Below, piece after piece: positions 1 to 9,549 of a DNA stretch of 64,000 bases; the stretch's first letter is position 1; every line of letters starts with the position of its first letter. The DNA comes from Spirosoma radiotolerans (GTDB lineage Bacteria > Bacteroidota > Bacteroidia > Cytophagales > Spirosomataceae): contig NZ_CP010429.1 of assembly GCF_000974425.1 (NCBI RefSeq), positions 5,968,501 through 6,032,500 on the forward strand. Direction: 5' to 3'. The notes beneath the pieces were generated by a model that saw only the letters and a list, made by a program, of their open reading frames with translations, ran no database searches and was not told the origin of the DNA. The position numbers and the translations under genes were made by a program.

Positions 1-907
<907 letters not shown>

Positions 908-1064
908 GTTTTTAAAACGCTATTGTGAACTGTTTTTTTTTATTGAATGAACTCGCTGAAAATAAATTAAACCCAGCGAAATCATCCTCATTTGAGGAAT
1001 GACGCCGTTTAGGCTTAATACCGCACGGGCGGCCCCGTTAACAAAGATTTCAGAAGAAATCTCG

Positions 1065-1136
<72 letters not shown>

Positions 1137-1163
1137 TTGCTTTTAACAGTGTGCAATCAACTG

Positions 1164-1236
1164 AGCGGAAGACGGGTCTCGAACCCGCAACCTATAGCTT
1201 GGAAGGCTATCGCTCTACCAATTGAGCTACTTCCGC
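1164..1236 (-). tRNA. tRNA-Gly(TCC)
   Basis: A 73-nt tRNA on the minus strand with acceptor arms GCGGAAG/CTTCCGC. The anticodon stem ATAGC/GCTAT encloses loop CTTCCAA, giving anticodon TCC. The T-loop contains GTTCGAG. It lies between tRNA-Tyr and tRNA-Thr. Confidence 0.95.
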
Positions 1237-1304
1237 AAACTTAGCGGTTGATACTAGTCATTACTTAAACAACTATAACTGACTAATACCTGATCACTAA
1301 ATAG

Positions 1305-1387
1305 TGGGGAGTGGAGGATTCGAACCTCCGAAGGCGTACGCCAGCAGATTTACAGTCTGATCCATTTGGCCACTCTGGAAACTCCCC
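1305..1387 (-). tRNA. tRNA-Tyr(GTA)
   Basis: An 83-nt class II tRNA on the minus strand with acceptor arms GGGGAGT/ACTCCCC. The anticodon region CAGA-CTGTAAA-TCTG gives GTA. The long variable arm typical of bacterial tRNA-Tyr follows. It is the first gene of the tRNA-tuf transcript. Confidence 0.95.
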
Positions 1388-1436
1388 AAAAGCACTGTTA
1401 AAGAACATTTTCCGCCCCGTTTCCGGTTTGGAGTTG

Positions 1437-1466
1437 CAAAATTACACGTTTTTATGGTGTTGTCAA
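1437..1466 (-). promoter_or_regulatory. Promoter of the tRNA-Tyr/Gly/Thr-tuf operon
   Basis: Read on the minus strand, TTGACA (1466-1461) is followed after 16 bases by TAATTTTG (1444-1437). The second box matches the Bacteroidota -7 consensus TAnnTTTG and the first matches a -33/-35 box. It lies about 50 bases upstream of tRNA-Tyr. Confidence 0.6.
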
Positions 1467-1501
1467 CACATGCCCAGAAAATAATTGAGTAAACATAAAT
1501 T

Positions 1502-2038
1502 TTAATTTAATAATTGTGTTAATGACTTCCCGTTAGGATACTGGATATCAGCAATTCGCCACCGGCCAGCCACCTGTTGCATAGTCACTTTCATCTCCTC
1601 GGGCTTGCTCTTATTTTCAAATGTCACATAAACAATTGCCTTCGACCCGCCGATAACTGCTGGCAATACCCAGGTTTTTTTAATGGAAGCATCGGGCTCA
1701 TTATAGAGTAAATTTATTTTTGACCGATTTATTTTACCCTGTGTAGCTTTTGCATCGTTCCAGATAAGATCGCCTGTCGACTTTACAAAAAACTGGTCGA
1801 CTAAAGCTCTGTCTTTTACTTCCCGCATTGGATTTTCGGTTTTATTATGCTCAAAGTAAAGCGCTCTTACCAAGCGATCAGCCGCCGACCGGGGTGTATC
1901 AGGTCCGGGGCGCTTTGCCAGGCTTGCTGTGCTATCTACCGTCTCGGCGGCTGAAGCCGTTTGTGTTTCCTGCTTGGGCTTGGTTTGGCATGACAGAGTA
2001 AAGAACAGCAAAATGGGAATAAGTCGTGACGTTATCAT
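1502..2038 (-). CDS. Hypothetical lipoprotein
   Basis: 178 residues. The N-terminus is a lipoprotein signal with a hydrophobic stretch ending in LSC (Cys17), followed by a low-complexity T/S/A-rich linker. The rest is a small soluble domain carrying a YFEHNK segment, VDQFFVKSTGDLIWND and, near the end, QVAGRWRIADIQYPNG. This resembles small secreted domains of the DUF3828 type, but I cannot confirm that. The ATG at 2038 puts the signal peptide directly at the start. It stands alone between the tRNAs and the M13 peptidase, on the same strand as the peptidase. Function unknown; probably exported and anchored in the membrane. Confidence 0.75.
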   Translation of the reverse strand: MITSRLIPILLFFTLSCQTKPKQETQTASAAETVDSTASLAKRPGPDTPRSAADRLVRALYFEHNKTENPMREVKDRALVDQFFVKSTGDLIWNDAKATQGKINRSKINLLYNEPDASIKKTWVLPAVIGGSKAIVYVTFENKSKPEEMKVTMQQVAGRWRIADIQYPNGKSLTQLLN

Positions 2039-2201
2039 GGTAGACAGGCTTGCCGGTTTAGGTTGATTAAGGCTTATTCTTTCGAGTGAAATAAACTCTT
2101 TACCAACAGCAAGTATAAAGCTGTGCTTGTTGAAAAACTAACGATAGAAGACAAAGCACGCCATACGTTTCGCAACGTAATGCATCCTGTTTTAAACAAG
2201 G

Positions 2202-2231
2202 AAGCCATGCCCGATTTACCAGGCATGGCTT
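2202..2231 (-). terminator. Hairpin after the M13 peptidase
   Basis: Perfect 10-bp inverted repeat AAGCCATGCC / GGCATGGCTT with a 10-base loop, just past the stop of the M13 peptidase gene. On the minus strand it is followed by the moderately T-rich CCTTGTTT. Confidence 0.6.
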
Positions 2232-2253
2232 TGGTCATCAATCAAACTTAGTG

Positions 2254-4275
2254 TTACCAGACTTTAATCCGGTCTTCGGGCTTTTTGTACATCTTATCTC
2301 CGGGCTGAACGTTGAAGGCCTGATACCAGGCATTGATGTTGGACAACGGACCGTTGCAACGGTATAAGCCCGGTGCATGGGGATCGGTCATAATGAGTTG
2401 CGCTTCCGTTTCAGGTAGAACGTTGATACGCCACACCTGCGCCCATGACAAAAAGAACCGCTGGTCGGGCGAGAAACCATCAATCAGGCTTTTCTTGCCA
2501 CTTGATTTGCCCTGAGCTGTCTTTTTGAACGCATCATAGGCAATGGCCAGCCCGCCCAGATCGGCCAGATTTTCGCCAAGCGTTAACTGACCGTTCACTT
2601 TTATAGAATCAAGCACTTTGAAGCCAAAGAACTGCTCTTTCACCTGATCAGCCCGTTTTTTGAAATTGTCGGCATCGGCTTTCGTCCACCAGTCACGAAG
2701 GGTTCCATCGGCATCGTACTGCCGGCCGGAATCGTCGAACCCGTGTGTCATTTCGTGACCAATTACAGCACCAATACCTCCGTAGTTAATGGCATCATCG
2801 GCGTTGAAATCGAAGAATGGGAATTGCAGAATAGCCGCGGGGAAAGCGATCTCGTTATTGACCGGGTTATAATAGGCGTTTACCGTTGGCGGTGTCATGC
2901 CCCACTCAGTTTTGTCAACGGGTTTGCCCAGCCGATTAATCATGTAGTTGTATGACCATTTGCCAGCCGATTTTACGTTGCCATAATAATCGGTGCGGTC
3001 GATGACAACGCCCTCATAGTTCTTCCACTTGTCGGGATAGCCGATTTTCCGCCGAAACGACAGGAGCTTCGTCAGGGCTTTCCTTTTAGTGTCTTCGCTC
3101 ATCCAATCGAGGTTTTTGATATGCTCTTTGTAGGAGGCTTCCAGGTTGTCGACCAATGTCAGCATGCGCTGTTTGGCTTCAGGCTTAAAGTATTTCTGAA
3201 CATAAAGCTGCCCCAGTAAATCACCCAATGAACCATCAATCAGGCTGCTAATGCGCTGCCAGCGGGGTGTTTGTTCCTTTTGGCCAGTCAGTACACGCGA
3301 GAACGCGAAGTTTTGTTTCACAAACGCATCACTCAGGTAAGGAGCCGATCCCTTTAGAATATTCCAGCGCATATAGGTCCGCAGTTCCTCAATGGGCGTG
3401 GCTGTTACCAGACTATCAAGCGACCGAAAAAACGCAGGGCTCTGTACTAAAATCGTATCCTGCCCTTTAGCGCCGTATTTTGTCAATTGATCAGCCCAGT
3501 TAATGCTCGGTGTCAATTTAGAAAAACCGCTAACGGTTAATTTATTATAGGTTTTATACGGATCACGAAGATCGACACGCGGCATTTGTGCTTTCGCTAA
3601 CGCCGTTTCAACGCGCATAATCACATCTGCATCCTGAGCAGCTTGGGTTGGCTCTTCGCCAATCAGGGCAAACATTTTGGTCAGGTTATCATGATACGCA
3701 TTGCGAATCTTCAGGCTGCGGGCATCACTTTTCAGGTAATAATCCCGGTCCGGAAGTGTGGTGCCACCCTGACTAAACTGAGGCAAGTATTTGGTAACGT
3801 TTTTGCGGTCCTGGCCAACAAAAAAGCCAAACAGCATCCCGTTGCTTTGCGTCCGTTGGTAGGCTAACTCATCGAGAAAAGCTGCTTTATTATTAACTTT
3901 TTCGATGCGGGCAAGATCGGGCTTGATGGGATCGAAACCACGCTGTTCAATGGTGGCGCTGTCCATACCGCTAACATAGTAATCACCCACCATCTGATAT
4001 AAACGTCCTTTTGTTGTCGTCTTCGAGGCTTCTTCCAGCAACGACTTCATGGCATCGAGGCTCTTCTCACGTAATTCATTGAAGCTTCCCCACGACGTTT
4101 TAGACGCAGGGATAGCATTTTTTTTTAGCCAGCTTCCGTTAGCATACTGATAAAAATTATCACCCGGCTTCACCGATAAATCCATATTTTGGGGATCGAT
4201 GAACTTCTGGGGAACTGCCGCTATAATGCCGACAGTGGCAGCTATTGCAAGAAGAAAAGTTACTCGTTTCGTCAT
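2254..4275 (-). CDS. M13 family zinc metallopeptidase (neprilysin/PepO-like)
   Basis: 673 residues, normal for bacterial M13 endopeptidases, which cleave oligopeptides outside the cytoplasm. A signal peptide is visible (FLLAIAATVGIIAAVPQ). The zinc site is HEMTH (residues 507-511) inside VIGHEMTHGFDDSG, with the third ligand Glu568 in ENLADLGG. The substrate-binding segment NAYYNP lies upstream, and the C-terminus ends KPEDRIKVW, a typical M13 ending. The opening DPQNMDLSVKPGDNFYQYAN is also characteristic. Transcribed alone; a hairpin follows it. Periplasmic or surface location is inferred from the signal peptide. Confidence 0.95.
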   Translation of the reverse strand: MTKRVTFLLAIAATVGIIAAVPQKFIDPQNMDLSVKPGDNFYQYANGSWLKKNAIPASKTSWGSFNELREKSLDAMKSLLEEASKTTTKGRLYQMVGDYYVSGMDSATIEQRGFDPIKPDLARIEKVNNKAAFLDELAYQRTQSNGMLFGFFVGQDRKNVTKYLPQFSQGGTTLPDRDYYLKSDARSLKIRNAYHDNLTKMFALIGEEPTQAAQDADVIMRVETALAKAQMPRVDLRDPYKTYNKLTVSGFSKLTPSINWADQLTKYGAKGQDTILVQSPAFFRSLDSLVTATPIEELRTYMRWNILKGSAPYLSDAFVKQNFAFSRVLTGQKEQTPRWQRISSLIDGSLGDLLGQLYVQKYFKPEAKQRMLTLVDNLEASYKEHIKNLDWMSEDTKRKALTKLLSFRRKIGYPDKWKNYEGVVIDRTDYYGNVKSAGKWSYNYMINRLGKPVDKTEWGMTPPTVNAYYNPVNNEIAFPAAILQFPFFDFNADDAINYGGIGAVIGHEMTHGFDDSGRQYDADGTLRDWWTKADADNFKKRADQVKEQFFGFKVLDSIKVNGQLTLGENLADLGGLAIAYDAFKKTAQGKSSGKKSLIDGFSPDQRFFLSWAQVWRINVLPETEAQLIMTDPHAPGLYRCNGPLSNINAWYQAFNVQPGDKMYKKPEDRIKVW

Positions 4276-4314
4276 GATGACAGTTAGGATTAATAAAAGG
4301 CTACAAAAATAAGC

Positions 4315-4410
4315 AAAAAAGAAGAACGCAGATTAAACGGCCTAAGCGGAGAAAAACAGATAATTCCGTTTAAACCCGTTGGATCCAATTAATCTGCGTT
4401 CTTCTTTTTT
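4315..4410 (-). terminator. Long nested hairpin terminator after the thioredoxin-like gene
   Basis: Two 22-base arms (4315-4336 and 4389-4410) are perfect inverted repeats, with A/T6 tracts at the outer ends. A smaller inverted repeat (AAACGG/CCGTTT) lies inside. It sits directly after the stop of the thioredoxin-like gene, and on the minus strand the far arm ends in T6, as an intrinsic terminator would. Confidence 0.7.
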
Positions 4411-4416
4411 GGATAC

Positions 4417-5007
4417 TTATCTACCCGCCGTTAGGGCTGACTGAAACTCCTTATAAGTACCGGCTTTATACTGGTCGAACGGCTCTTTTTGGTGATAGTT
4501 CTTCCCGAAATACGTGATAATCTGGTGAAACGTACGAGGCTCCAAGTAACCAGGAATTGGCTGAATCAGGTTAAATTTCTCATCTAAAAATACCGTCGTT
4601 GGGTAGCTCATCTGGTTTTTCAGTAACGCTGCGGCCAGTTCATGAACACCCCGGCTTCCTCCGCTGATGTATTTAAACGTCTGGTTCCCCAGCGTTACAT
4701 CACCTGTTTGTTCGGCGTTAAACCGAACAGCGTAATAATTTTGGTTGACGTAATCGACGATGGCAGGTTTCGAAAACGTTTCGCGGTCCATTACTTTGCA
4801 CCAGCCACACCAGTCTGTATACACATCGACAACAAACTTTTTCGGCTTCTTCTGTGTCAGGGCGTACGCTTCCTGAATCGTTAGCCATTTAATGTGCTTG
4901 GGTTCGTCACGAACCTTGTTCAGGGCTGGCTCAATGGGCAATGTGGTTCGAAATGCGGTGATCGTAAATAAAACGAAAGCCGCACAGATGAGAAGCAGAC
5001 GGTTCAT
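4417..5007 (-). CDS. Exported thioredoxin-family protein
   Basis: 196 residues from the ATG at 5007. A longer in-frame reading exists, but it runs into the neighbouring mnmD gene, and the signal peptide MNRLLLICAAFVLFTITAF begins at 5007. After the signal comes a thioredoxin fold with the redox motif CGWC (residues 67-70) in DVYTDWCGWCKVMD and a cis-Pro segment MSYPTTVFLD. It likely acts as a disulfide reductase or isomerase in the periplasm; the partner is unknown. It lies 88 bases downstream of mnmD on the same strand and ends at a strong terminator. Confidence 0.88.
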   Translation of the reverse strand: MNRLLLICAAFVLFTITAFRTTLPIEPALNKVRDEPKHIKWLTIQEAYALTQKKPKKFVVDVYTDWCGWCKVMDRETFSKPAIVDYVNQNYYAVRFNAEQTGDVTLGNQTFKYISGGSRGVHELAAALLKNQMSYPTTVFLDEKFNLIQPIPGYLEPRTFHQIITYFGKNYHQKEPFDQYKAGTYKEFQSALTAGR

Positions 5008-5095
5008 AAGTACTGTTGTTTTAACAGATAACGTTCGGTGGTTAATAAAATTAGCAAAATAAGTCTTTGCAGGTAAAAAAGCGTTTAGTAATTCA

Positions 5096-5779
5096 TTAGA
5101 ACACCTTTTCTCCTGGCTTAACGGCACGCAGTATATCGCGTTTATGAAGCGGGCCATTGTGCTTCTCTACCGTCAGACCAGCAGCCCGCATATTGCGCTG
5201 TACGTAACTTTTCGAACAGTAGGTGGTCAACATACCACCCGGCAGCAAGAACTGCGCCAGTTGACTAAATATCTCCGGCTCCCAAAGTTCAGGTTGAGTT
5301 GATGGCGCAAACGCATCAAAATAAATGACGTGAAAACGGTCGGTGGTTTGCAGATCCTGTAACTTCCCTTCGGTTTTAATAAATGTAAAATAGGGATTCA
5401 GGGCAGTTGGCTCATGCCAGGGAGACTCATGGAGTACCGGTAGATAAGCTGTACCAAAAAACTCATCGTAATTCAGTTGGCGAGCCTGCTCGATTGACAT
5501 AGGGTAGGCATCAATAGCGGTGTAAACTACAGGCCGCTGGTTAGCCTGTGCTTCCCGGGCGGTCAGCAAGGCGTTTAAACCGGTCCCAAAGCCCATTTCG
5601 AAAATATGCAGCTGAGAATCAGGAAATTTTTCGAAGGCGGGTAGTAGTCCCAGCTCAATATATACCCGCTGCGATTCCTGATAGGCACCATGAATGGAGT
5701 GATACGGTTTATCAAACGCTTCGTTTACGGCGGTGTGCGAACCATCAGCGGTTACCATCAGGTGAATATCTGCTTTCAT
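5096..5779 (-). CDS. mnmD: tRNA 5-methylaminomethyl-2-thiouridine methyltransferase (MnmD)
   Basis: 227 residues. It matches the N-terminal methyltransferase half of MnmC as a stand-alone protein (MnmD), which uses SAM to complete mnm5s2U at the wobble base of certain tRNAs. Seen: the opening TADGSHTAVNEAF...YHS typical of MnmC/MnmD, the SAM motif FEMGFGTGLNAL (about residues 60-71), and YFDAFAPSTQPELW near residue 150, followed by GGMLTTYCSK. No FAD oxidase half is present, as is usual in Bacteroidota. It is divergent from the DUF4293 gene across a 95-base gap. Confidence 0.9.
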   Translation of the reverse strand: MKADIHLMVTADGSHTAVNEAFDKPYHSIHGAYQESQRVYIELGLLPAFEKFPDSQLHIFEMGFGTGLNALLTAREAQANQRPVVYTAIDAYPMSIEQARQLNYDEFFGTAYLPVLHESPWHEPTALNPYFTFIKTEGKLQDLQTTDRFHVIYFDAFAPSTQPELWEPEIFSQLAQFLLPGGMLTTYCSKSYVQRNMRAAGLTVEKHNGPLHKRDILRAVKPGEKVF

Positions 5780-5874
5780 TATCTGTCGTTTTTGGCCTAT
5801 TTTTGCTCGTTCATGTACGGTATAGTGGACTACTTCCTATACAGTACCTACTACTCATTCATCTGTTAACTCTA

Positions 5875-6384
5875 ATGATCCAACGCGTTCAAACGATATT
5901 TTTGTTTCTTATTACCGTAGCAATGGGCATTGCCCTGACCAATCCTTTATGGGAGAAGGCTGGTACAAAATCGCCGGAAATGGCACATCTCACAGCCTTA
6001 CAATATACAGCTCAACAATCCGTAGCAACGCAACCGGGGTTACCCGCTCAAACATTGCCAACCACGTACATCGATTCGCTCTGGTATTTGGCGCTGTTGA
6101 TCGCTCTGGTCGGCTTGTCAGCCTTTTACGCCATTTTCCAGTATAAAAACCGATTGACTCAAACGGCCTTGTGTGCCGTCAACGCCCTTATGCTAACCGC
6201 CATTATGGGTATCATTCTTTACCAAACGCTTTATGCGGGTAAAGGGTATGGAAACCCGGCCGATCAGGGTACTTTTCTGACTGGTTTTTATGCCATCATT
6301 GCCGCGCTGGTTTTTAACGCTCTCGCCAATCGGTTCATTCGTCGGGATGAAAAATTAGTAAGAGGTTCAGACCGTTTACGGTAG
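5875..6384 (+). CDS. DUF4293 family membrane protein
   Basis: 169 residues from the ATG at 5875 (MIQRVQTIFLF). An upstream in-frame extension runs over the mnmD gene and is rejected. The opening is the DUF4293 signature, and four hydrophobic segments can be counted (about residues 5-25, 60-80, 90-112 and 127-147). Function is unknown; the family is an inner-membrane protein found in Bacteroidota. A TATTTTTG box at 5798-5805 fits a -7 promoter element about 65 bases upstream. Confidence 0.85.
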   Translation: MIQRVQTIFLFLITVAMGIALTNPLWEKAGTKSPEMAHLTALQYTAQQSVATQPGLPAQTLPTTYIDSLWYLALLIALVGLSAFYAIFQYKNRLTQTALCAVNALMLTAIMGIILYQTLYAGKGYGNPADQGTFLTGFYAIIAALVFNALANRFIRRDEKLVRGSDRLR

Positions 6385-6521
6385 ACGATCACCTTCAGGA
6401 AAATTTACAGAATAGCCCGGTCTTACTAGAAAGTTTGGCCGGGCTATCCTTTTGTAATCATATCTACTGTTCTATACCTGCTTTTGCCGTATCTTGAGCC
6501 GAATTACAACCTCAATTGACA

Positions 6522-9104
6522 ATGCGAAAACAGGTACTCTTTTTTTACTATTTGTTACTCACCATTCCTTGTCTGGTTTCTGCCCAACCAACCAGCGGAA
6601 CCGGAACAGCTGGCAGCATTTCTACCTTCACCACGGGCATGGAACGCAACCCCGGTTTCATGACCTATTACTGGGACGCAAAAAAAGGGAAAGTATGGCT
6701 TGAAATAGCGGCTTTCGATACCGAATTCCTGTATTACCCAACCTTGGCGCAGGGCGTTGGCTCCAACGATATTGGTCTGGATCGAGGCCGACTAGGCCAG
6801 GAACACGTGGTGAAGTTTCAGCGGAGTGGTCCAAAAGTTCTGCTAATTGAACCAAACTATGCCTATCGGGCCATTACCAACGACCCACTCGAACGCAAAG
6901 CCGTTGAGGAATCCTTTGCCAAATCGGTTCATGCGGGCTTCGACATTGTAGCCGAAGAGAACGGCAGGGTGCTTGTCGATCTGACGCCGTTTCTATTGCA
7001 GGACGCAGTCGGGGCCGTACAGGCCATTAGTCGTACCAGACAGGGCTCGTTTAAGTTCGATCCAACCCGGAGCACCCTGTACCTGGCCCGTACCAAAGCG
7101 TTCCCGCAGAACACGGAGTTCGAAACGATCATTACCCTCACGGGCGATAATCCGGGAGCTTATCTGCGAGAAGTGGTGCCGACACCTTCAGCCGTTACTA
7201 TGCACCAGCACCATTCGTTTGTGCAATTACCCGTCCTGGATGGATCGGACAAAAGCTACAAACCACGGGTATTCGACCCACGGATTGGCTACGGCGGTAT
7301 CGAATATTTCGATTATGCCACGCCCGTAAATCAGCCGATTATGAAACGGTATATTTCGCGGCATCGGCTTGAGAAGAAAGATCCGTCGGCAGCGGTCAGC
7401 GAAGCGGTTAAACCCATTGTCTACTATATCGATCCCGGCACGCCTGAACCCATTCGCTCGGCGCTGATGGAAGGTACCGCCTGGTGGAATCAGGCGTTTG
7501 AAGCGGCTGGTTATAAAGACGCATTTCAGGTGAAATTGCTTCCAGCCGACGCTGATCCAATGGACATTCGCTACAACCTTGTTCAATGGGTTCATCGCTC
7601 TACCCGGGGCTGGTCGTATGGCGGTAGCATCAGTGATCCACGTACGGGGGAAATTCTTAAAGGAAAAGTTACCCTTGGCTCGTTGCGGGTTCGGCAAGAC
7701 TACCTGATCGCGCAAGGTCTAATTGGCAACTTTGCCGCAACCGGACAGGACTCCTCGCAAACAGATCCCATGATGACGATGTCGCTCGAACGTTTGCGGC
7801 AACTGGCGGCTCACGAAGTTGGTCATACCCTTGGTTTGCCGCACAACTACATAGCCAGTACAGAAGGCAGTGCGCCCGGCGCTACTGAGCGCTTTGGCCG
7901 GGCATCGGTAATGGACTACCCCACCATGGTCGCCAAAATAAAAGGGGCCAGCATTGACTTATCCGATGCTTACGCTAAAGGCATTGGTGCTTACGATAAG
8001 TGGAGCATTCGCTATGGTTACGAGCAGTTTCCTAAAGGCACTAACGAAAAACAGGCGCTGGATAAACTGGTAAACGACATGCACAAGGCCGGCCTCACCT
8101 TTCTGACCGATCAGGATGCCCGGCCCGAAGGTTCATCACACCCCAGAACGCACTTATGGGATAACGGGGCAAATGCCGTTGACGAATTGAAGCGGGTTAT
8201 GGATGTGCGCAAGATAGCCCTGGCGAATTTTACGGAGAAGAAAATTACCGTCGGCGCGCCTATGGCGACCTTAGAGGAAGTATTTGTGCCGATGTACATG
8301 TTTCACCGGTATCAGGTTGAAGCAGCCGCTAAAGTATTGGGTGGGCAAACGTATACAAATGCCTTACGAGGAGATGGCCAGGCCGTTCTGGCTACGGTTC
8401 CGGCAGAGGAGCAGAACCGAGCACTGGGCGTACTGTTGTCAACCCTTAACCCAGGGTTTCTGGCCGTACCCCAAGCCGTGCTCAACCTGATTCCACCCCG
8501 TCCATTTCGGTATGACCCCAATCCGCGGGAGGTCTTTAAACGCCATACAGGCATTACTTTCGATCCTTTAGGCCCACCCGAAGCAGCGGCTGGCATGACA
8601 CTCAGACTGATGCTGAATCCTGAACGCTGTGCCCGGTTGGCGAGTCAGCGATGGATTGTCAATGGTCAACTGCCGAGTCTGGACCAGGTCATCGATCAGT
8701 TGATTACATCGACATACGGCTCTCCGCAAAGCTACCGTCAAACTAAAAAAGACGCCACCTACGACGGAGCGATTCGGCGCATGTTGCATCGTAAAGTATT
8801 GGAGAATCTGATGCAATTAGCTGTCGATAAAGAGTTGGATGGTGCTGTTCGGGCATCAGCGCACGAAGGCATCATGCGCATCAAGAGCCAGTATGCTGTA
8901 GAACCGACGGTTCGTTTACCAACGAGAGAGACGCTCAATCGGGAAACGTCTTCGGGTGCAACACCTGATTATCTGTATTGGCTGATTGGCCAATACGAAA
9001 CGAATCCGAGCTCGATTCCGGTAATGGCGGCTCTGGCCCCACCCGATGGCGCACCCATCGACCCTGGTCAGGAATGGCTCTCGCCCGATTGCGATTGGAA
9101 GTAA
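6522..9104 (+). CDS. Secreted zinc metalloprotease (DUF5117/DUF4953 type)
   Basis: 860 residues. The ATG at 6522 is preferred over a TTG two codons earlier because it starts the signal peptide MRKQVLFFYYLLLTIPCLVSA. The N-terminal half matches the DUF5117-type domain (FVQLPVLDGSDKSYKPRVFD, then DPRIGYGGIEYFDYATP). The catalytic zinc motif is HEVGHTLGLPHN, with HEVGH at residues 431-435, the extended metzincin form HExxHxxGxxHN. A met-turn candidate (SVMDYPTM) follows, then a long DUF4953-like C-terminal region. Such proteins are widespread in Bacteroidota; substrates are not known. Transcribed alone and followed by a strong terminator. Confidence 0.92.
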   Translation: MRKQVLFFYYLLLTIPCLVSAQPTSGTGTAGSISTFTTGMERNPGFMTYYWDAKKGKVWLEIAAFDTEFLYYPTLAQGVGSNDIGLDRGRLGQEHVVKFQRSGPKVLLIEPNYAYRAITNDPLERKAVEESFAKSVHAGFDIVAEENGRVLVDLTPFLLQDAVGAVQAISRTRQGSFKFDPTRSTLYLARTKAFPQNTEFETIITLTGDNPGAYLREVVPTPSAVTMHQHHSFVQLPVLDGSDKSYKPRVFDPRIGYGGIEYFDYATPVNQPIMKRYISRHRLEKKDPSAAVSEAVKPIVYYIDPGTPEPIRSALMEGTAWWNQAFEAAGYKDAFQVKLLPADADPMDIRYNLVQWVHRSTRGWSYGGSISDPRTGEILKGKVTLGSLRVRQDYLIAQGLIGNFAATGQDSSQTDPMMTMSLERLRQLAAHEVGHTLGLPHNYIASTEGSAPGATERFGRASVMDYPTMVAKIKGASIDLSDAYAKGIGAYDKWSIRYGYEQFPKGTNEKQALDKLVNDMHKAGLTFLTDQDARPEGSSHPRTHLWDNGANAVDELKRVMDVRKIALANFTEKKITVGAPMATLEEVFVPMYMFHRYQVEAAAKVLGGQTYTNALRGDGQAVLATVPAEEQNRALGVLLSTLNPGFLAVPQAVLNLIPPRPFRYDPNPREVFKRHTGITFDPLGPPEAAAGMTLRLMLNPERCARLASQRWIVNGQLPSLDQVIDQLITSTYGSPQSYRQTKKDATYDGAIRRMLHRKVLENLMQLAVDKELDGAVRASAHEGIMRIKSQYAVEPTVRLPTRETLNRETSSGATPDYLYWLIGQYETNPSSIPVMAALAPPDGAPIDPGQEWLSPDCDWK

Positions 9105-9114
9105 GTTCAGGCAA

Positions 9115-9150
9115 AGAGCCAACTGTTCGTTAACAGTTGGCTCTTTTTTA
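9115..9150 (+). terminator. Intrinsic terminator of the zinc metalloprotease gene
   Basis: A perfect 13-bp stem (AGAGCCAACTGTT / AACAGTTGGCTCT) with a 4-base loop is followed by a T-run. Confidence 0.9.
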
Positions 9151-9252
9151 TCCGAAACACATCCTTAAAATATATAGGAAAGGCCTCAGTCTAAGTTTAA
9201 TTCTAATTTAACCGTAGGCCTACGCCCTTCTATACCCTACCGTTATAGCTTT

Positions 9253-9476
9253 GCCGTGAGACCAGATCAGCACTATTATGCCTAGAGTTCTTTAGTCTCT
9301 CTGGGCAGAGCCTTGCTACTAATACGTTGCAACTTTTTGCGGGTAGCTGGCCTAGCTGGTTAACCAGTCAATGTCAATTTTTTATGTAACCTTTTGCAAG
9401 TTGGACCCGCCGGTCATTTAATCATTGGCACGGCACAAATCAAAAAATCCCGCTCCTTATTTGGCGGGATTTTTTA
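9253..9476 (+). ncRNA. Candidate structured non-coding RNA (6S-like size)
   Basis: A 444-base gap between genes contains what looks like a complete small transcription unit. TAGCTTTG at 9246-9253 matches the TAnnTTTG -7 box, and a strong terminator lies at 9443-9476. Between them are nested complementary segments: GCCGTG (9253-9258) with CACGGC (9429-9434), GACC (9260-9263) with GGTC (9412-9415), GCCTAGAG (9280-9287) with CTCTGGGC (9299-9306, one G-U), and GCGGGT (9339-9344) with ACCCGC (9405-9410), plus the hairpin CTGGTTAACCAG (9356-9367). The outer stem closes about 180 nt, the size of 6S RNA, but I cannot assign a family. The strand is set by the promoter-like box and the terminator T-run. 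No clear -33 box was seen. Confidence 0.4.
9443..9476. terminator. Bidirectional terminator before the mdh stop
   Basis: The stem AAAAATCCCGC / GCGGGATTTTT (11 bp) has an 11-base loop, with A-tract and T-tract ends that would work in both directions. It can end the candidate RNA on the plus strand and mdh (end at 9550) on the minus strand. Confidence 0.8.
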
Positions 9477-9549
9477 TGCGCGTAGTTCTTTACTATTTCC
9501 TGGCGGCTTACATCTAAAAAGCCTCTTTTTTATGAGAAATGATTTATTT

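Noticed and set aside
5008-5157. Upstream extension of the thioredoxin-like gene
   Set aside because: It overlaps the end of mnmD and places 50 non-conserved residues before a clear signal peptide, so the start at 5007 was chosen.
7227-7715. 162-residue minus-strand open frame inside the zinc metalloprotease gene
   Set aside because: Antisense shadow of a conserved gene; no recognisable motifs.
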